From the NCBI GenBank assembly GCA_033439765.1, contig JAULSN010000002.1, positions 5,394,001 through 5,458,000 of the forward strand: a stretch of 64,000 nt of DNA, read 5' to 3'. This document shows positions 18,618-31,062 of the stretch, in pieces. The stretch's first letter is position 1; each line of letters starts with the position of its first letter. The notes beneath the pieces are model-generated. The model was given only the letters and a program-made list of their open reading frames with translations. It searched no databases and was not told the DNA's origin. A program made the position numbers and the translations under genes. The DNA comes from Lasiosphaeria ovina. Its lineage: Eukaryota; Ascomycota; Sordariomycetes; Sordariales; Lasiosphaeriaceae.

Positions 18618-21091
18618 CTATCTGAGGCGAGTGTAGTGGCCCCTGCTCTGCTCCAGGCGCAGGCTCTCTTCCTGGCTCGGCAGAGGCGCCCGCCTCCGGA
18701 TGGACTCCGCGGTCTGCTCGGCATCGTAGGCGGCCTGCGCGGCCTGCTGCTGCTGCTGCTGGGCCAGGAGGTGTGGCGGCGGCGGCGGGAAACCGGGCGG
18801 CAGGGGGAAACCGGGCGGCGGGATGAGGCCTGGGGGGAGCATGCCCGGCGGGAGGTGTCCGCCTGGGGGCGGAGGCGGCGGTATGCCCGCTTTCTTCATC
18901 ATCTCAGCAATCGCGGCCAGGTCCGGCGGGTTCTTGAGGTCCATGCCCGGGAGGGGCGGGACGCCGTGCATGCCGGGCAGAGGGAAGGGGAGGGGCGGCG
19001 GGTGGTGCGCGCCGCCGACGCCAGGGATCACGGGCGGCGGCGGGATCATGCCGCCAGGGCCCATCTGCTGGAGAGGCAGGCCTGGAATGCCGGGAAAGCC
19101 CGAGGGCGGCTGCTTGATAGGCAGCTTCTGGTCGACCAGGCCGTCCATCTCGTCCTCGAGCTCCTGCTCCTCCTCGACCTGGCGCATGTGGCGGCCGCCC
19201 CGGCGGTCCCAGGTGCCCTGGGCCTCGGCGGCGGCCTCGCCGATGTGGTAGCGGTCGTTGAAGGAATCGGCCTCGCCCGGTCGCGCTCGAGACCAGAACC
19301 TCGTGATACGATCATTGGACCCCGACGCCAGAATGTGGCCCAGCGGGTGCCAGTCGAGGGACCAGATGGCAAAATCGTGGGCAAAGGGGACCTTGTGGGC
19401 GGGATAGATGGCCTGGGCTGGAGCCAGACTGGGGTCTGGGCAGTCATAGGGGGCAATGGTTGTGGCCTGGCCCGGGGGCGAGTTGGGCTCGTCTAAAAGG
19501 TAGTGGAAGAGCGAGCCTTCGGAGCCGCCGGTGCTGAGGAGGTTTGAGTGTATGGGATGCCAGGCCACGGTGGATATGTCCTTCTCGTGGCCGCGGAGGA
19601 GACAGATATCGCGCATCATGCGCAAGTCGAAGACGCGGGCTGTCTGGTCGCGAGCCGACGTGGCCAGGCACATGCCCTGGACCCTCTCGAAGACGGTCTT
19701 GGTGATGGTGTTCTTGTGGCCGTGGAGGGTTGTCAGGCAGCGGCCAGTCCTGGGGTCCCAGAGCTTGACCAGGTGGTCTTTGGAGCCCGAGACGATCAGG
19801 CCCTTTGTGGGGTGCCAGTCGCAGCTCTTGGCGTCCCAGCCGTGGCCCGACAGAGTAGACTCGGCTACTCCGCCGGCAAAGTCAAAGATGCGCAGGGTTG
19901 AGTCGTCGGAAGCCGTGACAAACTTTGAGTCGTTGGGGCTGAAGGCGAGGTCTCGCACGGGGTCCTGGTGGCCGCGGATGCTCTCGACATTGTTAAAGTT
20001 TGGTTGCCAGTACTTGATGACGCCGTCGTGGTCAGCTGACACGAGCCAGTCGTCGCTGTGCGAGTAGGCGAGGGCGCGGATGGCGGAGTCGTGGGCCTGC
20101 ATGATGGTCTCGAAATTGAAGCCAGTGCCATTCCAAAGGGTAAACTCGCCGCTGCTCGAGGCTGTCAGCAAGCGGCGGCCTTCTGGCGTCCACCTTACGA
20201 CATTGACTGGGTGCTTGATCTTATTCAGCGACGAGTGAAGGTGTCGCGACGGCACCGAGTCGGCAGGGCTTGCGACGCGGGCATACGGTGGGAGCATCTA
20301 CCGAAAAAGTCAGGTTGGGAAGCGGCGGCACGGAAGGAGAGGAGACGGGGGACGTACGTCAACCATGTAGCTGGGGCTCGGTCTCTCGAGCTCGCCTTGG
20401 TAGGAGCCTTTGTACCTGGGCTCGCGATGGCGCATCCAGTGGACAATAGTAGAGCCATAGTCGGTTACAGGGCCTTTCCAGAGCAGGGTTAGCTTGCCTT
20501 CGTTTGTGCCGTATCGCGCATTGAACGCATAGAGTTTGGCCATGTTGGCAGAGAATAAAAGGTAGGGGTGTTAATAATGAAGGTAGAAGGTAGATTTGTT
20601 GGGCGACGAGTGTGCGTAGCAACTGCTGCCGCAGCACGACGTCGAGGGATGCCTTGATTTCGAGTGGAAGCATAACAACAGACTGTTCCCGAATAGGGAG
20701 AACAGATTTGTTCCACAGACAGGGCCAGCCAGGGCCAGAGATGGAGCAGGAGACGGGATGAAAATGAAGCATGGCCCCCATCACCCACAACCAGGCTGAC
20801 CAAGACTGGCAGACAGACAGACAGACAGACCGACTTTGCCCGGAAAGGAAAGGGGAAAAGAAAGAACGAGGACGGAAAGGATATGACGGGAAGCCTTTTG
20901 TGTCATGCAGGAACCCGAATTAAATGTGAAAATGTAAACTTACGTCTTCCTCTTGCCCGGGGAGGTCCCCCATCGTATCCTCCTCCTCCTCCGCCACCGC
21001 CACCACCACCATACCCCCCTCTGTCGCCATAGTCACCTCGATCCCCTCGATCTCCCCTGTCCCCCCTGTCCCCCCTTGGTTCGTAGGCCAT
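18618..21091 (-). CDS. PFS2: polyadenylation factor subunit 2 (Pfs2/WDR33 family)
   Basis: A WD40 subunit of the cleavage and polyadenylation factor, which holds the complex together and contributes to poly(A)-signal recognition. Three exons on the minus strand: 21091-20944, 20473-20358 and 20297-18618, giving 647 aa. Exon 1 encodes a Gly/Asp/Arg-rich leader ([10 protein letters not shown], then a poly-Gly run). Joining to exon 2 gives [19 protein letters not shown], the conserved lead-in to the propeller, followed by [19 protein letters not shown] and exon 3 MLPPYARV. Seven WD repeats fill about residues 100-430 (for example [36 protein letters not shown]). The C-terminus is Pro/Gly-rich with PPPPPG runs and a short poly-Gln. 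Intron 1 (470 bp) is long for this genome but has a GTAAGT donor and a GCTAAC branch 16 nt from an AAAG acceptor. An in-frame ATG inside it offers an alternative first exon. Confidence 0.95.
20811..20831. repeat. (GACA)n microsatellite in PFS2 intron 1
   Basis: Five CAGA/GACA units within the unusually long first intron; the same motif type occurs at 960-985. Confidence 0.85.
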
Positions 21092-22513
21092 GATGGCACC
21101 TCGCGGCCAAAAAAAAGGAGAAGCTCAGAAAGTCGAATGCATGTACCAGCGAATACCAGCCGATACCAGATACCAGAGCCTACTGCAGATTACCGTACTC
21201 GAACAGAAACTCAACACCCCAGGCGCGCAGGCGCCCAGACGCCAATTGACACGGCTTGGGATCTCCTAGTGTTTACTGCCTGAGCCCTGCCGTCTATTGA
21301 TATGAAGCCGTCGGGGTTCGACGTGAAGCAGGGGTGGTTTTGCTCTTTGGGGGGTTTTCTTATATGACGGCGGCTCTTCAGAAATGCTAATTAAATGCTT
21401 CTTTGTCGTCGCGGTCGCCCCAGCCCAGCCCAGCCAAACACAACGTGGGTGGGTCTGGGTCTAGCTCTAGCCAAGCTAACGCTAACCGCAAGCTGCAAGC
21501 CACCATATAATCTGTGCTCTCAGGCATTGAGGTGGAGATGAAGCTGTGGCTGTGGATGTGGCTGTGGCTTGTGTGGCTAGAGCAGAGCGAGCACAGACTC
21601 GGAGTGCGCCATCCGATCTGCTGCACCTTCCTTTGATTGATTATCTGCCAAGCACCCACCCCTGCTCCGCCGTTGTGACGGTTTCTGCACGGAATTGCAT
21701 GTGCATCGCGCTCTCACCAGTCTCCCAGGACCCCACCAAACCACAAGATTACCTACGTATGTATGTGTCTCACCATCCTGTCCACCGTGCCCAATGGCAT
21801 CAGTCCATTAGCCTCACTAGACTTTGATATCGCATTTGCAGGCAAGCCTCACATCATTAAGCGGCCCATGAGGTCGTCTGCAGGGCGGGCTGGACTCACT
21901 GCATAGGCAGCGTCTGAGCCGAGCTGCAAGTCGATCATTCCTTGAAACAATCACACAGCAGCAAACCCCAGATAATTAACTTATTCCAGGAATGAGGGCC
22001 ATCAATCTTATCCCTAACAGCAACCCCTTCCGTCACAACATCGTGGGCTGAAGGTGCCCGTCCCCATCCCCATCCCCCGCATGCTTAAATTATAAATTGT
22101 TTGCTCTGCCTCTTCAGCTCATTTGAAGCTGGCTGTCCTGTCACCGCGAGAGGTTGGACCCATTGTATTGTTGACCCGTCTTTGGTCCCTCCTTGTTTGT
22201 TTTCTGCCCTGTTTTTGCTGCCCCTGGCTTCCTCGGCCTGTCCGTCCCGAGGAATTGAAAATCGGCCCCTCGCCCAAGGCGCCAACGCCAACGTCGAGGC
22301 GCCATTAGGAAAGGGCGAATTTTTCGCCCCTCATTGGAGTCATCCTAGACTTCACACTGGACCCCAGTGAATGACCGGACCGACTGTACAAAGCTACCTA
22401 GAATATGCGCACCAACTTGTTCTGTGCCTGAATTACTTTGTGGAATCTCAATCCTGTTCGCAATCTCTGGTTTTGCCGTCAATAGCATTTTCGTCGACCA
22501 ATGTTTGCGCACC
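21092..22513. promoter_or_regulatory. divergent intergenic region, PFS2 and DGAT1
   Basis: About 1.4 kb between opposing start codons, so it includes both promoters. Open frames within it are short and lack domains. A CCCAGCCCAGCC patch (21420-21433) and a CCCCATCC run (22060-22078) are the only repeats noticed. The DGAT1 leader contains a GTG-initiated in-frame extension back to 22367 that is probably untranslated. Confidence 0.5.
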
Positions 22514-24434
22514 ATGAATAAGGTTAAGGAGGACACGGCGACGGGGACAACCCTCAATGGCTCCAGCGATGGCGTCATTCGCAGGACAGGACCCAGTAGC
22601 TCGAGGGGGCCGAGTAACAACACTCACAACAGCTCTGCCGTCCCAAACAAGGACGCAAAGCCAGACGCAATCACCAATTCAAATACAAGCAGCTCCCTCG
22701 ACACAACTGAGCAACTGAAGAGGTCGTTTCGTAAAAAGTACCGCCATGTCGAAGCTGTCCACTCCAGCTCGACACCCTCGTGTCTCAGCCACGATGCTAC
22801 TGAGACGCCCAGCTTCCTGGGCTTCAGGAATCTGATGGTGATTGTGCTCGTGGTTGGCAATCTTCGTTTGGTGATTGAGAATATCCAAAAGGTTACATTT
22901 CCGCCCCTTTCATCCTTGCTTGTCCGGCGACGTGAGACTGACTACCGTTGCAGTATGGCGTTCTCATCTGCGTCCGATGCCACGACTTCCGCAAGACGGA
23001 TATCCAGCTAGGCTTGTGTCTGTACTTTCTCATACCGTGCCATCTCCTGATCGCCTACGCCATTGAATCCATCGCGGCTGCCCAGGCCAAGTACGAGCGG
23101 GCCAGGTCCGACAAGCGCGACGGATCAACCAGCCCTACCGAAGACGAGCACATCAGGTTCCAGTCCACCTGGAAGATGGTCTGGGTCGCACACGCCATCA
23201 ATGTAACTTACGTGCTCGTCTTCACCAGCTATATCGTCTACTATAAAATCCACCATCCCCTGATCGGCACTCTGACAGAGATACACGCCGTCATTGTGTG
23301 GCTCAAGACGGCTTCGTATGCCTTCACCAACAGGGACCTTCGCCACGCCTACCTTCACCCCGTAAAGGGGGAGCTGGATGCGTTGCCCGAGATTTACAAG
23401 CAGTGTCCCTACCCGAACAACATCACCATGGGCAACCTCGTCTACTTCTGGTGGGCCCCGACACTCGTCTACCAGCCCGCTTATCCCCGGACCGATAAGA
23501 TCCGTTGGATCTTTGTCTTCAAGCGTCTTGGGGAGGGTATCTGCCTGAGCGTCTTCATTTGGTTTGCCAGCGCCCAGTACGCCACCCCGGTGTTGGTCAA
23601 CTCCCTTGACAAGATTGCCTCGCTGGACTACCCCTCGATTCTCGAACGCCTGCTCAAGCTGTCAACCATATCGCTGGTCATCTGGCTGGCTGGCTTCTTT
23701 GCCCTCTTCCAGTCCTTCTTGAACGCACTGGCCGAGGTCACACGGTTCGGAGACCGTTCGTTTTACGATCCTTGGTGTACGTATTTGATCCCGTGTGCTT
23801 CTCTCCTTGCTCTTTCTCGTGTCAGGCAGTCTGGCTCACGGAGCACTATACATCGAATCGGTCTCTAACCGCAAATCCTCTCTGAATATAGGGAACAGCG
23901 AGAGCCTCGGCATGTATTGGCGCACGTGGAATAAACCTGTCTACCAGTTCTTCAGGCGGCACGTTTACTCGCCCATGCGGTCTAGGGGTTGGAGCCACAA
24001 GGTGGCCAGCCTTACCGTATTTCTCGTCTCGGCAATATTGCACGAGCTTCTCGTCGGCGTGCCCACTCACAACCTCATCGGTCAGTCCTTCACTCGCAGC
24101 CGTTCCCTTGCCTCTCACCAGTTGCTCCCCGCAAAAGAAAAGTTGGAGTTATATTCCTTTACTGACATGTCTTGCCCCCCTCACAGGAGTGGCATTCCTC
24201 GGCATGTTCCTCCAGCTGCCCCTAATCCAGCTCACGCAGCCACTCGAGAAGATGAAGTCCAAATCCGGCAAGCTGCTGGGCAACACCATCTTCTGGGTCT
24301 CGTTCACCATCCTCGGTCAGCCGTTCGCCGCCCTCATGTACTTTTACGCCTGGCAGGCCAAGTACGGCAGCGTCAGCAAGGTCATGGCTGCCGCGGCGGC
24401 CCATCTTCCTGAATGCGCGACTTGCCCTGCGTGA
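22514..24434 (+). CDS. diacylglycerol O-acyltransferase 1 (MBOAT family)
   Basis: An ER membrane enzyme that makes triacylglycerol from diacylglycerol and acyl-CoA. Exons 22514-22891, 22954-23776, 23892-24080 and 24187-24434 give 545 aa. The start is the first in-frame ATG, at 22514. A Ser/Asn-rich cytosolic N-terminus (about 1-100) precedes multiple membrane helices. Diagnostic motifs: ENIQKYGVLICVRCHDFRK across join 1, CPYPNNITMGNLVYFWWAPT, the acyl-donor site F-Y-D-P-W-W-N created exactly by join 2 (TGG split by a GTACGT donor), and ILHELLVGVPTHN carrying the candidate catalytic His of MBOAT enzymes. Introns are 62, 115 and 106 bp; intron 1 has a weak GTTACA donor. The sterol acyltransferase relatives (Are1/2) are the alternative, but the YPNN and FYDPWW motifs favour DGAT1. 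Confidence 0.93.
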
Positions 24435-25648
24435 AGTTGTTGCCACAGCAGATACTGTATGTCGGTCGACTGCCGGAAAATAATTCGTTCTTGATGGGAT
24501 TTACAGGATAAACTTAGTTAGCTCTTTTTGGCTCAGTGTTGTATAAAAATATGGCGTCACGGTAACGAGGACACAAGAGTATGGCGAGGGCCCGGGGGGG
24601 GGGGCCATTATTTATCCGTTTTAGGGATGGTGGTTGGGGGAGGTCTTTAGAAAGGGGGTTTGATTGGATGCATAATAATGTGTAGTTCTACATCATAATA
24701 GTACTGACACTTCTGAACACGGTACAATACGATATGATGTTCGCACCATGGTCATAGCAGTTTGTCTAGTCCCCGACTTGTCTGCTTGGTCTGGTCGTCT
24801 CCACCGTCAACACAAAGCCAATCGCAAATAGCAGGCCACCTCGCGGTCTATCTGGGCGACGCATCTTCCCACCTCTTGAACCGAGTCCAATAACATTGCA
24901 CCATAGAGCATCTTTTGAAGGATGTGTATAGCTACGATGCCTGACTAACTACCTATCTAGATTCAAGCGAAACATCCCAGGGTGTTGCTCTGCATGGACT
25001 GTCCAAAATCCCACCTGCTCTCAGGAACTTCCCCACCGCCAGACACTCTGCTAGCCACCCATAGATACATATATATACACAAAAAACCAAGAAACATACA
25101 AAAACACGAGAGCATCCATGCTGCACTACACTGCGCAGCCACCTCGCTCCATACCAGAGTCCCCTCTCGATAAGATGGATGGGAACTTCCCCCGAACAAG
25201 AAAAAGATTGCCGCCGATTGCTATTTATTGCCAGGGTGCGAATACATACGATACAGGCTCGAACGTAGAATAGTACACACATAAAAATATAATTGGAAGG
25301 AGAAAAACAACGCGCCAGTGACCACCCTCTCTCCGTCTCTCTCCCACTGCAACTGTAAGAGAAGAGAAGAGAGGGAGATGCTATGCTCTGAAATGACAAG
25401 AGAGAGAGACAATGAATAAAAGAAAAAAGAAAAAAGCCATCGGCCGTGCAAGATGGATGATGTGTGATGATACAGCGACGAGAAAAAAGACAAGATGGGG
25501 AAATGAGACCAAGGAAATTAAAGCTCTGACTCCTTCTGAGAGAGACAGAGATGATAGACCAGACGAGGGTGATTAATCAGCGCATTCAACCGCCAACAAC
25601 CCCCCCCCCCCCCCCAGGCGTTCCCCCCGAAACCTAGACACCTAGGCA
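24435..25648. other. convergent spacer with homopolymer runs
   Basis: Intergenic between the DGAT1 and NUC1 3' ends. It carries an 11-G run (24594-24604) and a 16-C run (25600-25615). It is purine/pyrimidine skewed at 25290-25500. No gene is seen; the open frames on the minus strand are low complexity. Confidence 0.55.
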
Positions 25649-26746
25649 TCACCGGCTGGTGTTCCGCGGGGGGCTGGAGCCGCCCTTGGCAAAGGCCTTT
25701 TGGCGGTCGGCGTACTCCTTGATGATGAGGGAGCAGGGGGTGTCGGCGCAGAGGCGCTTGCGGCGCTGGGCGGGGAGCTTGGTGGCGAACTCGAGGCCGC
25801 TGGCGCGCTCGACAGCCTCGACGGGGACCTCGAAGTCGGTGAGGGGCTTCTCGTTGGGGATGGGGGCGTTGGGGAGGACGAAGGCGCCGAGGGCGACTTT
25901 ACCGGAGGCGCCGCCGCCGGTCCCCTCTTCTTCGGCGAAGATGACCTTGTAGAAGTGCGTCGGCACGGCCACGTTGGGCGGGTTGCCGATGACCTCGTAG
26001 CGCACGTACCACTTGTCGTCGGCGGGGTCGCGGCGCGGCAGGTACAGCGGGCCCGTGACGATGCGGACCGAGGGGTACTTTTGCGTGAGGCGGCGGCAGA
26101 AGTCCTCGAAGTGGGCCCAGTAGTCGCGGTTGAAGCCCTCGCCGACCTGCGGGCACATGTTGGTCAGGTAGAAGGTGTCGTCCATGGCCGTCTGCGACCA
26201 CTTGCAGTCGGCGGCGGGCACCTGGTGCCCCCGGTCGTAGCCCGAGCGCGCGTAGTCCTTGAGACGCGCGCGGAACTTGTCGGGCACGGCGTCGTCCTCA
26301 CGGAACGCGCTGTTCTTGCGGTCGCCGTCGCGCTTGGCCAGCGACTCGGGCGTGATGTGCTCCACCACCCACTGCGGGTTGCGCAGCCGCCGGTCGAATG
26401 ACGAGATCAGCGCCTGCCGCGCCGCGATGTCCGACACGGGCCCCGGGAAGCCGTACTCGAAGAGCCCCGACGGGTCGACGAGCGCGCCGAGGGCAGCAGC
26501 GGCGACGGGGCTTGTGGTGGTAGTGGTGGTGGTAGTGGTAGCAGCGGCGGTGCCGTTGAAGACTTGAGAGGCGGGGACGGGCAGCTTGAATGCGGCGGTA
26601 GTGAGGGTGTTTGTTTTTGTTGTTGTCGTGGTTGTAATGGACTCGATTTTCTTGTCGGAGGACCGCAGCGAATACATAGCGGCTGTGGCGGCAGCTCCGG
26701 CTCCGGCGCTCACGGCGGCAATGATGGCTATGGTAGACTTTGACAT
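25649..26746 (-). CDS. NUC1: mitochondrial nuclease Nuc1 / endonuclease G
   Basis: A sugar-non-specific DNA/RNA nuclease of the beta-beta-alpha-metal family, in the mitochondrial intermembrane space and linked to DNA turnover and cell death. Intronless, 365 aa. The N-terminus has a hydrophobic anchor (about residues 4-25, IAIIAAVSAGAGAAATAAMY) followed by a Thr-rich linker. The catalytic core starts near residue 90 with FEYGFPGP. The active-site motif YDRGHQVPAADCKWS holds the catalytic His of DRGH (near residue 172), followed by TFYLTNMCPQVGEGFNRDYW with the Mg-binding Asn. The core ends with YPSVRIVTGPLYLP and DFEVPVEAVERASGL. All key residues are present. It is transcribed away from the zinc transporter gene, 1.8 kb distant. 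Confidence 0.96.
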   Translation of the reverse strand: MSKSTIAIIAAVSAGAGAAATAAMYSLRSSDKKIESITTTTTTKTNTLTTAAFKLPVPASQVFNGTAAATTTTTTTTTSPVAAAALGALVDPSGLFEYGFPGPVSDIAARQALISSFDRRLRNPQWVVEHITPESLAKRDGDRKNSAFREDDAVPDKFRARLKDYARSGYDRGHQVPAADCKWSQTAMDDTFYLTNMCPQVGEGFNRDYWAHFEDFCRRLTQKYPSVRIVTGPLYLPRRDPADDKWYVRYEVIGNPPNVAVPTHFYKVIFAEEEGTGGGASGKVALGAFVLPNAPIPNEKPLTDFEVPVEAVERASGLEFATKLPAQRRKRLCADTPCSLIIKEYADRQKAFAKGGSSPPRNTSR

Positions 26747-28591
26747 TGTGAAGATCGCGCGTCTTTCGTCTCAGGAGCGGCAAGTCGCGAATATATAGCG
26801 AAGAGCAAAAGGCGTTGCGTGGCTTCGCGCGAGGGAAATCAGGCGGGCGGTCGGCGGTGACTCTGCTGGCGCTCACGGGGGTGGGACGCGACCTCGTGCT
26901 GTGCCGAGGGTGGGCTTGGTCGATGTCTTATTATCCTCTGGTCGTGTCGTTGTCGTGGGGCTCAAGTCGAGGCTCTTGACATGGAAGTTACTCTAAGTTG
27001 CAGGGTGTCTCGATTTTTTTGCGGCGATCGGATCAGCCACCGTCACAACCCCTGTCACACTTTCCAAGCCTTACGCAGGCACCGGATTCCGGGCTCCGGT
27101 ACAGCGGCAGGTGGGTGGGGGGAGGGGAAGGGGGGGCTCTCGCATGCCCCGCGTCAGAGCCTCCCAGTGAGCACATGGGCAGTCACGAACCGTGGAAGCC
27201 ACAATCCCCTCGGTCATGGGAGCGAGACATGGTCCAAAAGGGTCGGGTGGTTTCCTGCAAGGAACCGTGACACGCTGCTAATACTGTCTTGGGATCTGTA
27301 ATAGCAATAGGGGCCAGATTTGTTGCCTGCTGGACGTCGCAGGGTGTATTTACGCAGTAGGTCTTGCTGTCCACTGGACGTGGTAACTACCTTAGTCACA
27401 CATGCAAATTTCAAAAGGGATTTGAAGACTCTTTCAAGGTGACTGTGAATTGAAATATGAAGACCATAACAGTATTTACATATTCCCTTCAAGAAGCTAC
27501 GGAGTACGGAATACCCTACCCTGCCAGTGCTGATCTTTGCATTGTGTGAGGCGTAACAGGGCTGGCCAAGTGCGACCCGGGGCGAGGCGACAGGCAAACG
27601 GCAGCCCTGTATATCCGTACTGCGTATTACCGCCGACATGCATTTCCCATGTTCCCGTCCCGGCGGCGTCGGGTCTCACTCTTTCTCTCTTCACGACCAC
27701 CCGGCCTCGCCTCACGGCACAGACAGCTTAAAAAACCACCCTAGACGCCGCACAACCCGTACCCGGGCAGGCCAACGCCGCCCCGCCCTCTGTTGACCGC
27801 GTTTCGAATATTGAAAGAGCAGACGGGCCAATGCACTACTGAGCCCGCAAGCCACGCGCAGAGTCAAAACGTCCAACCTGCACGGCGACGACCTGACGTC
27901 TACTTCGCGTCACTGTCAAGAGCTCGTCAGGAGGCCAAGAACTGTCCGACTAAGGCAGGCGTGGCCCACTAATTACCTAACGTCGCGGCAGTGAAGGCGG
28001 ATACCCGGAGGATACCTTAACTCGGAAGGTTTGGCTAGGGTAGCGAACGACCTTGAGGAGCTCGGCAGGTGGTACGACGTTCCTGTACTCTGTCTGCACT
28101 AGGCAGACCCAGTCCTTGGCCACCCCGACCTGTCTGGTGGACGGTCTGAGCTTGCGAGGCCTGGCCATCGAGGTTCTCACTTCTCACACCGCACCACCGC
28201 GCCTTTCATCTTGCGACTTACCCTACCTATCAAGGTACCTTCCAAGTTCTTGGGTTACCTATTTACCTCCCGAGTACTTCCATCCCGCTTTCCCGCCTTC
28301 CGCCTCCCGCTCTTTGTCCAAACATCGTACAGCATACACAGTACATTTCAGTTCGAGGGCGCCTGCCATTCTCTTCTCCGCCCGCAGCTCTGTTATTCAA
28401 ACGCGGGCATTGTTGTCGTCACGGACGGACCAGCCCACGAGCACAGCAGCTACAAGAAAAGTGTTAGCCTCCTCCTGTCCTAAGAATCAACGGCGCAGAA
28501 CGTCTAGACCTAGAGTCGCAAACCTCGCCAGAACCTACCAAGGCCACCACCACGTCGCGGGGTCGCAGCGTCGCAGGGAGACGTCGTTGCC
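26747..28591. promoter_or_regulatory. divergent intergenic region, NUC1 and ZIP transporter
   Basis: About 1.8 kb with the two promoters at its ends. 28060-28590 is CT-rich and is probably the ZIP promoter and leader; it contains a perfect palindrome AAGGTACCTT near 28233. Short open frames show no domain. Confidence 0.5.
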
Positions 28592-30245
28592 ATGGAGGAC
28601 GCAGGCGGCGTTGACAATGACACGCGAGGCTGGATCATGGCCTCGGTCAGCGGCATAGCCTGTGTCGTTGGCGCGTCCATCATTTGCGTCGACTCTCTCG
28701 TTCGCCTCATACCCAGCAAGCGCCAGTTCCGCATCCAGGAGAGCAGCATGTTTCTCGCATGCTCGCTCAGCCTGAGCTTTGGCGTCATGGTTAGTCCCAG
28801 TCCTTCCTGTCGCCAGCTCCAGCGCTCTTCTTGACTGTCGCCGTCCCCGTTCTGACCCGGCACGCTCGCAGCTTTTCTCGGCATTGTATAGTATGCTGCC
28901 GTCGTCCATGCACTATCTGATTAAGGGGGAGTGGGACCGGCAGATGGCCGGCTTCGTCATGATGGGCTCCTTCGTCAGCGGCTTCTTCGGCATCCAGATC
29001 ATCTCGCGCCTCTTGCACCAGTACATGCCCTCGCATGTTGTCGACTGCGACCACACCCATCTTGACCACGTCGACGAGGACCACTCGAGTTCGCTCAGCC
29101 ACCAGCATTCGAGGACGAGTAGGAGTCGACAACGGTCCATGCGCAGGGTATCCTCGCACTCGGCTACCGCGCGACCGCCTCACATGGTCGAGGTCGGAAA
29201 TGCTACCGTGACAGAGTCGACGCCGCTGCTAGCCACCGTTGAGGCCGACCACAACGCACAGCCCGACGTCGTTGCCCACTCCCACGGCCCGTCAAAGGAT
29301 ACACGCAGCCGAGCTCCCACGCAAAACAGACGGCCGTCGGTGCCTTCTCACGTCCAACACCGCGTCATGTCCTTCGTCAAGGACACCAAGCCTAATTGCG
29401 ACGAGTTTGGCCCATGCTACGGCTATTCAGATCCATGTGGGCAAGAGTGCTTCAAGCATATCACGCGCTCTGGTCTTTCTCGAAATCCCACTCTCCTGCG
29501 CACCACCACAGGCACCACCATACAAAACCAGACCACGTCTGTCTCTGAGGTCCCTGGAGGCCACGAGGATGACGAGGGCTCTCTGACGAGTCCAGGAATC
29601 TACCGTATCAGCCGCGCCCAGTCCCGAGACTCGGCGCCGGGGCACCACGACGATTGCGATTCCCACACACACCTCGCCCACAGTGACGACGATAGTGTCG
29701 CCGCCGGCGAGTGCTTGTCTCCAATGCAAGACGACTTGGAGGCGCAACATCACCACCACGTACCTACCAATGCGTTCCTCTCCATAGGCCTGCAGACGGT
29801 CATCGCCATTGCGCTTCACAAGTTCCCCGAGGGCTTCATCACGTACGCCACCAACCACGCCAGCCCAGCGCTCGGGTTTAACGTATTCATGGCTCTGTTT
29901 GTGCACAACATCGCCGAGGGCTTCGCGCTGGCGCTGCCTCTCTACATGGCCCTGGGCAGCCGCCTCAAGGCCCTGCTCTGGTCCACCCTGCTCGGCGGCT
30001 TCAGCCAGCCCCTCGGCGCCGGAGCCGCCGCCCTGTGGTTCAAGCTCGCCAACCACTCGCACTTTGACATCGACAACACGGCCTACGCCTGTCTCTTTGC
30101 CGTCACGGCGGGCATCATGACAAGCGTCGCCCTGCAGCTGTTTGTCGAGAGCCTGAGCTTAAACCATAACAGGAATTTGAGCATCTTCTTTGGCTTCCTG
30201 GGCATGACGATTCTTGGCGTCAGCAATGCGATTGTAGCCGACTGA
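28592..30245 (+). CDS. ZIP-family zinc/metal transporter (Zrt3-like)
   Basis: A probable intracellular (vacuolar or endomembrane) zinc exporter to the cytosol. Exons 28592-28789 and 28872-30245 give 523 aa; the 82-bp intron (GTTAGT donor, CAG acceptor) joins LSLSFGVM to LFSALYSMLP in a membrane helix. Three N-terminal helices (to about residue 125) are followed by a long His/Ser/Asp-rich loop (about 130-365) with clusters such as CDHTHLDHVDEDH, HHDDCDSHTH and HHHH, typical metal-sensing loops. The metal-site helices are intact: ALHKFPEGF (near residue 381) and FVHNIAEGFALALPL (near 411). The C-terminal helices end ILGVSNAIVAD. Yeast Zrt3 relatives share this layout, but plasma-membrane ZIPs cannot be fully excluded. 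Confidence 0.9.
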
Positions 30246-31062
30246 TTGCGGATAGGCGGCTGACATTTCTGATACTTTGCGGGTTTGGGCTATGGCGTGT
30301 CGGTTCATGTTTGGCATTACCAGCAACATTGGCAACTGGCACGTTGTCTGTGTGTGTTTTTTTCTTTAGGGACAAGAACTAGAAATGAAACGGAGTACGT
30401 TAGGAAGGTAAAGGTTCGTTCATGTTCTCTAATGGATTGGCGAGCGAGCGAGGAAATGGGGCCGTGGGTATTGCCGTTCTCTTTTTGGCGAGGGCATAAA
30501 CGGCTGTAAAAAAAGATGCAAAGGACCGACCAACATAGAGTCTGGTAAATAGTGTGACTAGGTGGCATCGTGGTAGACAATAGAATGTCCTCATGAACCT
30601 AGACTTTGACGATGCAGTATTACAGAGCGTGTGATATACTCCTTTCCAGCCCTGTCACCGCAAAAGTGTTAACCGCCTCAACGTGGGATTCCTTTTCATT
30701 GGGGCTGTTACCCTGTTTAGATTATGCCGTAACAAGAGATAAACATTATGTGGTTCAAAACTGAAGCCATTACAAGAACCCTTAATTTAGGCGTCACCAA
30801 ACACAGCTGAGGTTGCAAAGTCATACGAGCAAACCAAAACTGAACTCACCCCATCCATCCATCCATCTACAGTATCCATCCCCACCCAAGTTCCAACCGT
30901 GCAGAAAGCTTAAAATAAAGTAAAACTAAACAAGAAAAGAGGAAAAGACGCCTCCGTTTCCCCCCATATCATATCCACCTACGAACTCTTACAGTACTTA
31001 ATCCAGCACAAGCAAGACGTTCCACATCGAAACACCTCACTTGTCCACGGTGAAGAAAACAG
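30246..31062. other. spacer between ZIP gene and tRNA-Thr
   Basis: 3' flank of the ZIP gene, then AT-rich sequence with a CATC tetranucleotide run (30848-30866). No gene is seen. Upstream of the tRNA the sequence is A-rich. Confidence 0.55.

Noticed and set aside
28233..28242. AAGGTACCTT palindrome upstream of the ZIP gene as a zinc-responsive element
   Set aside because: The yeast Zap1 site is ACCTTNAAGGT, which has the halves in the opposite order; the resemblance is not enough.
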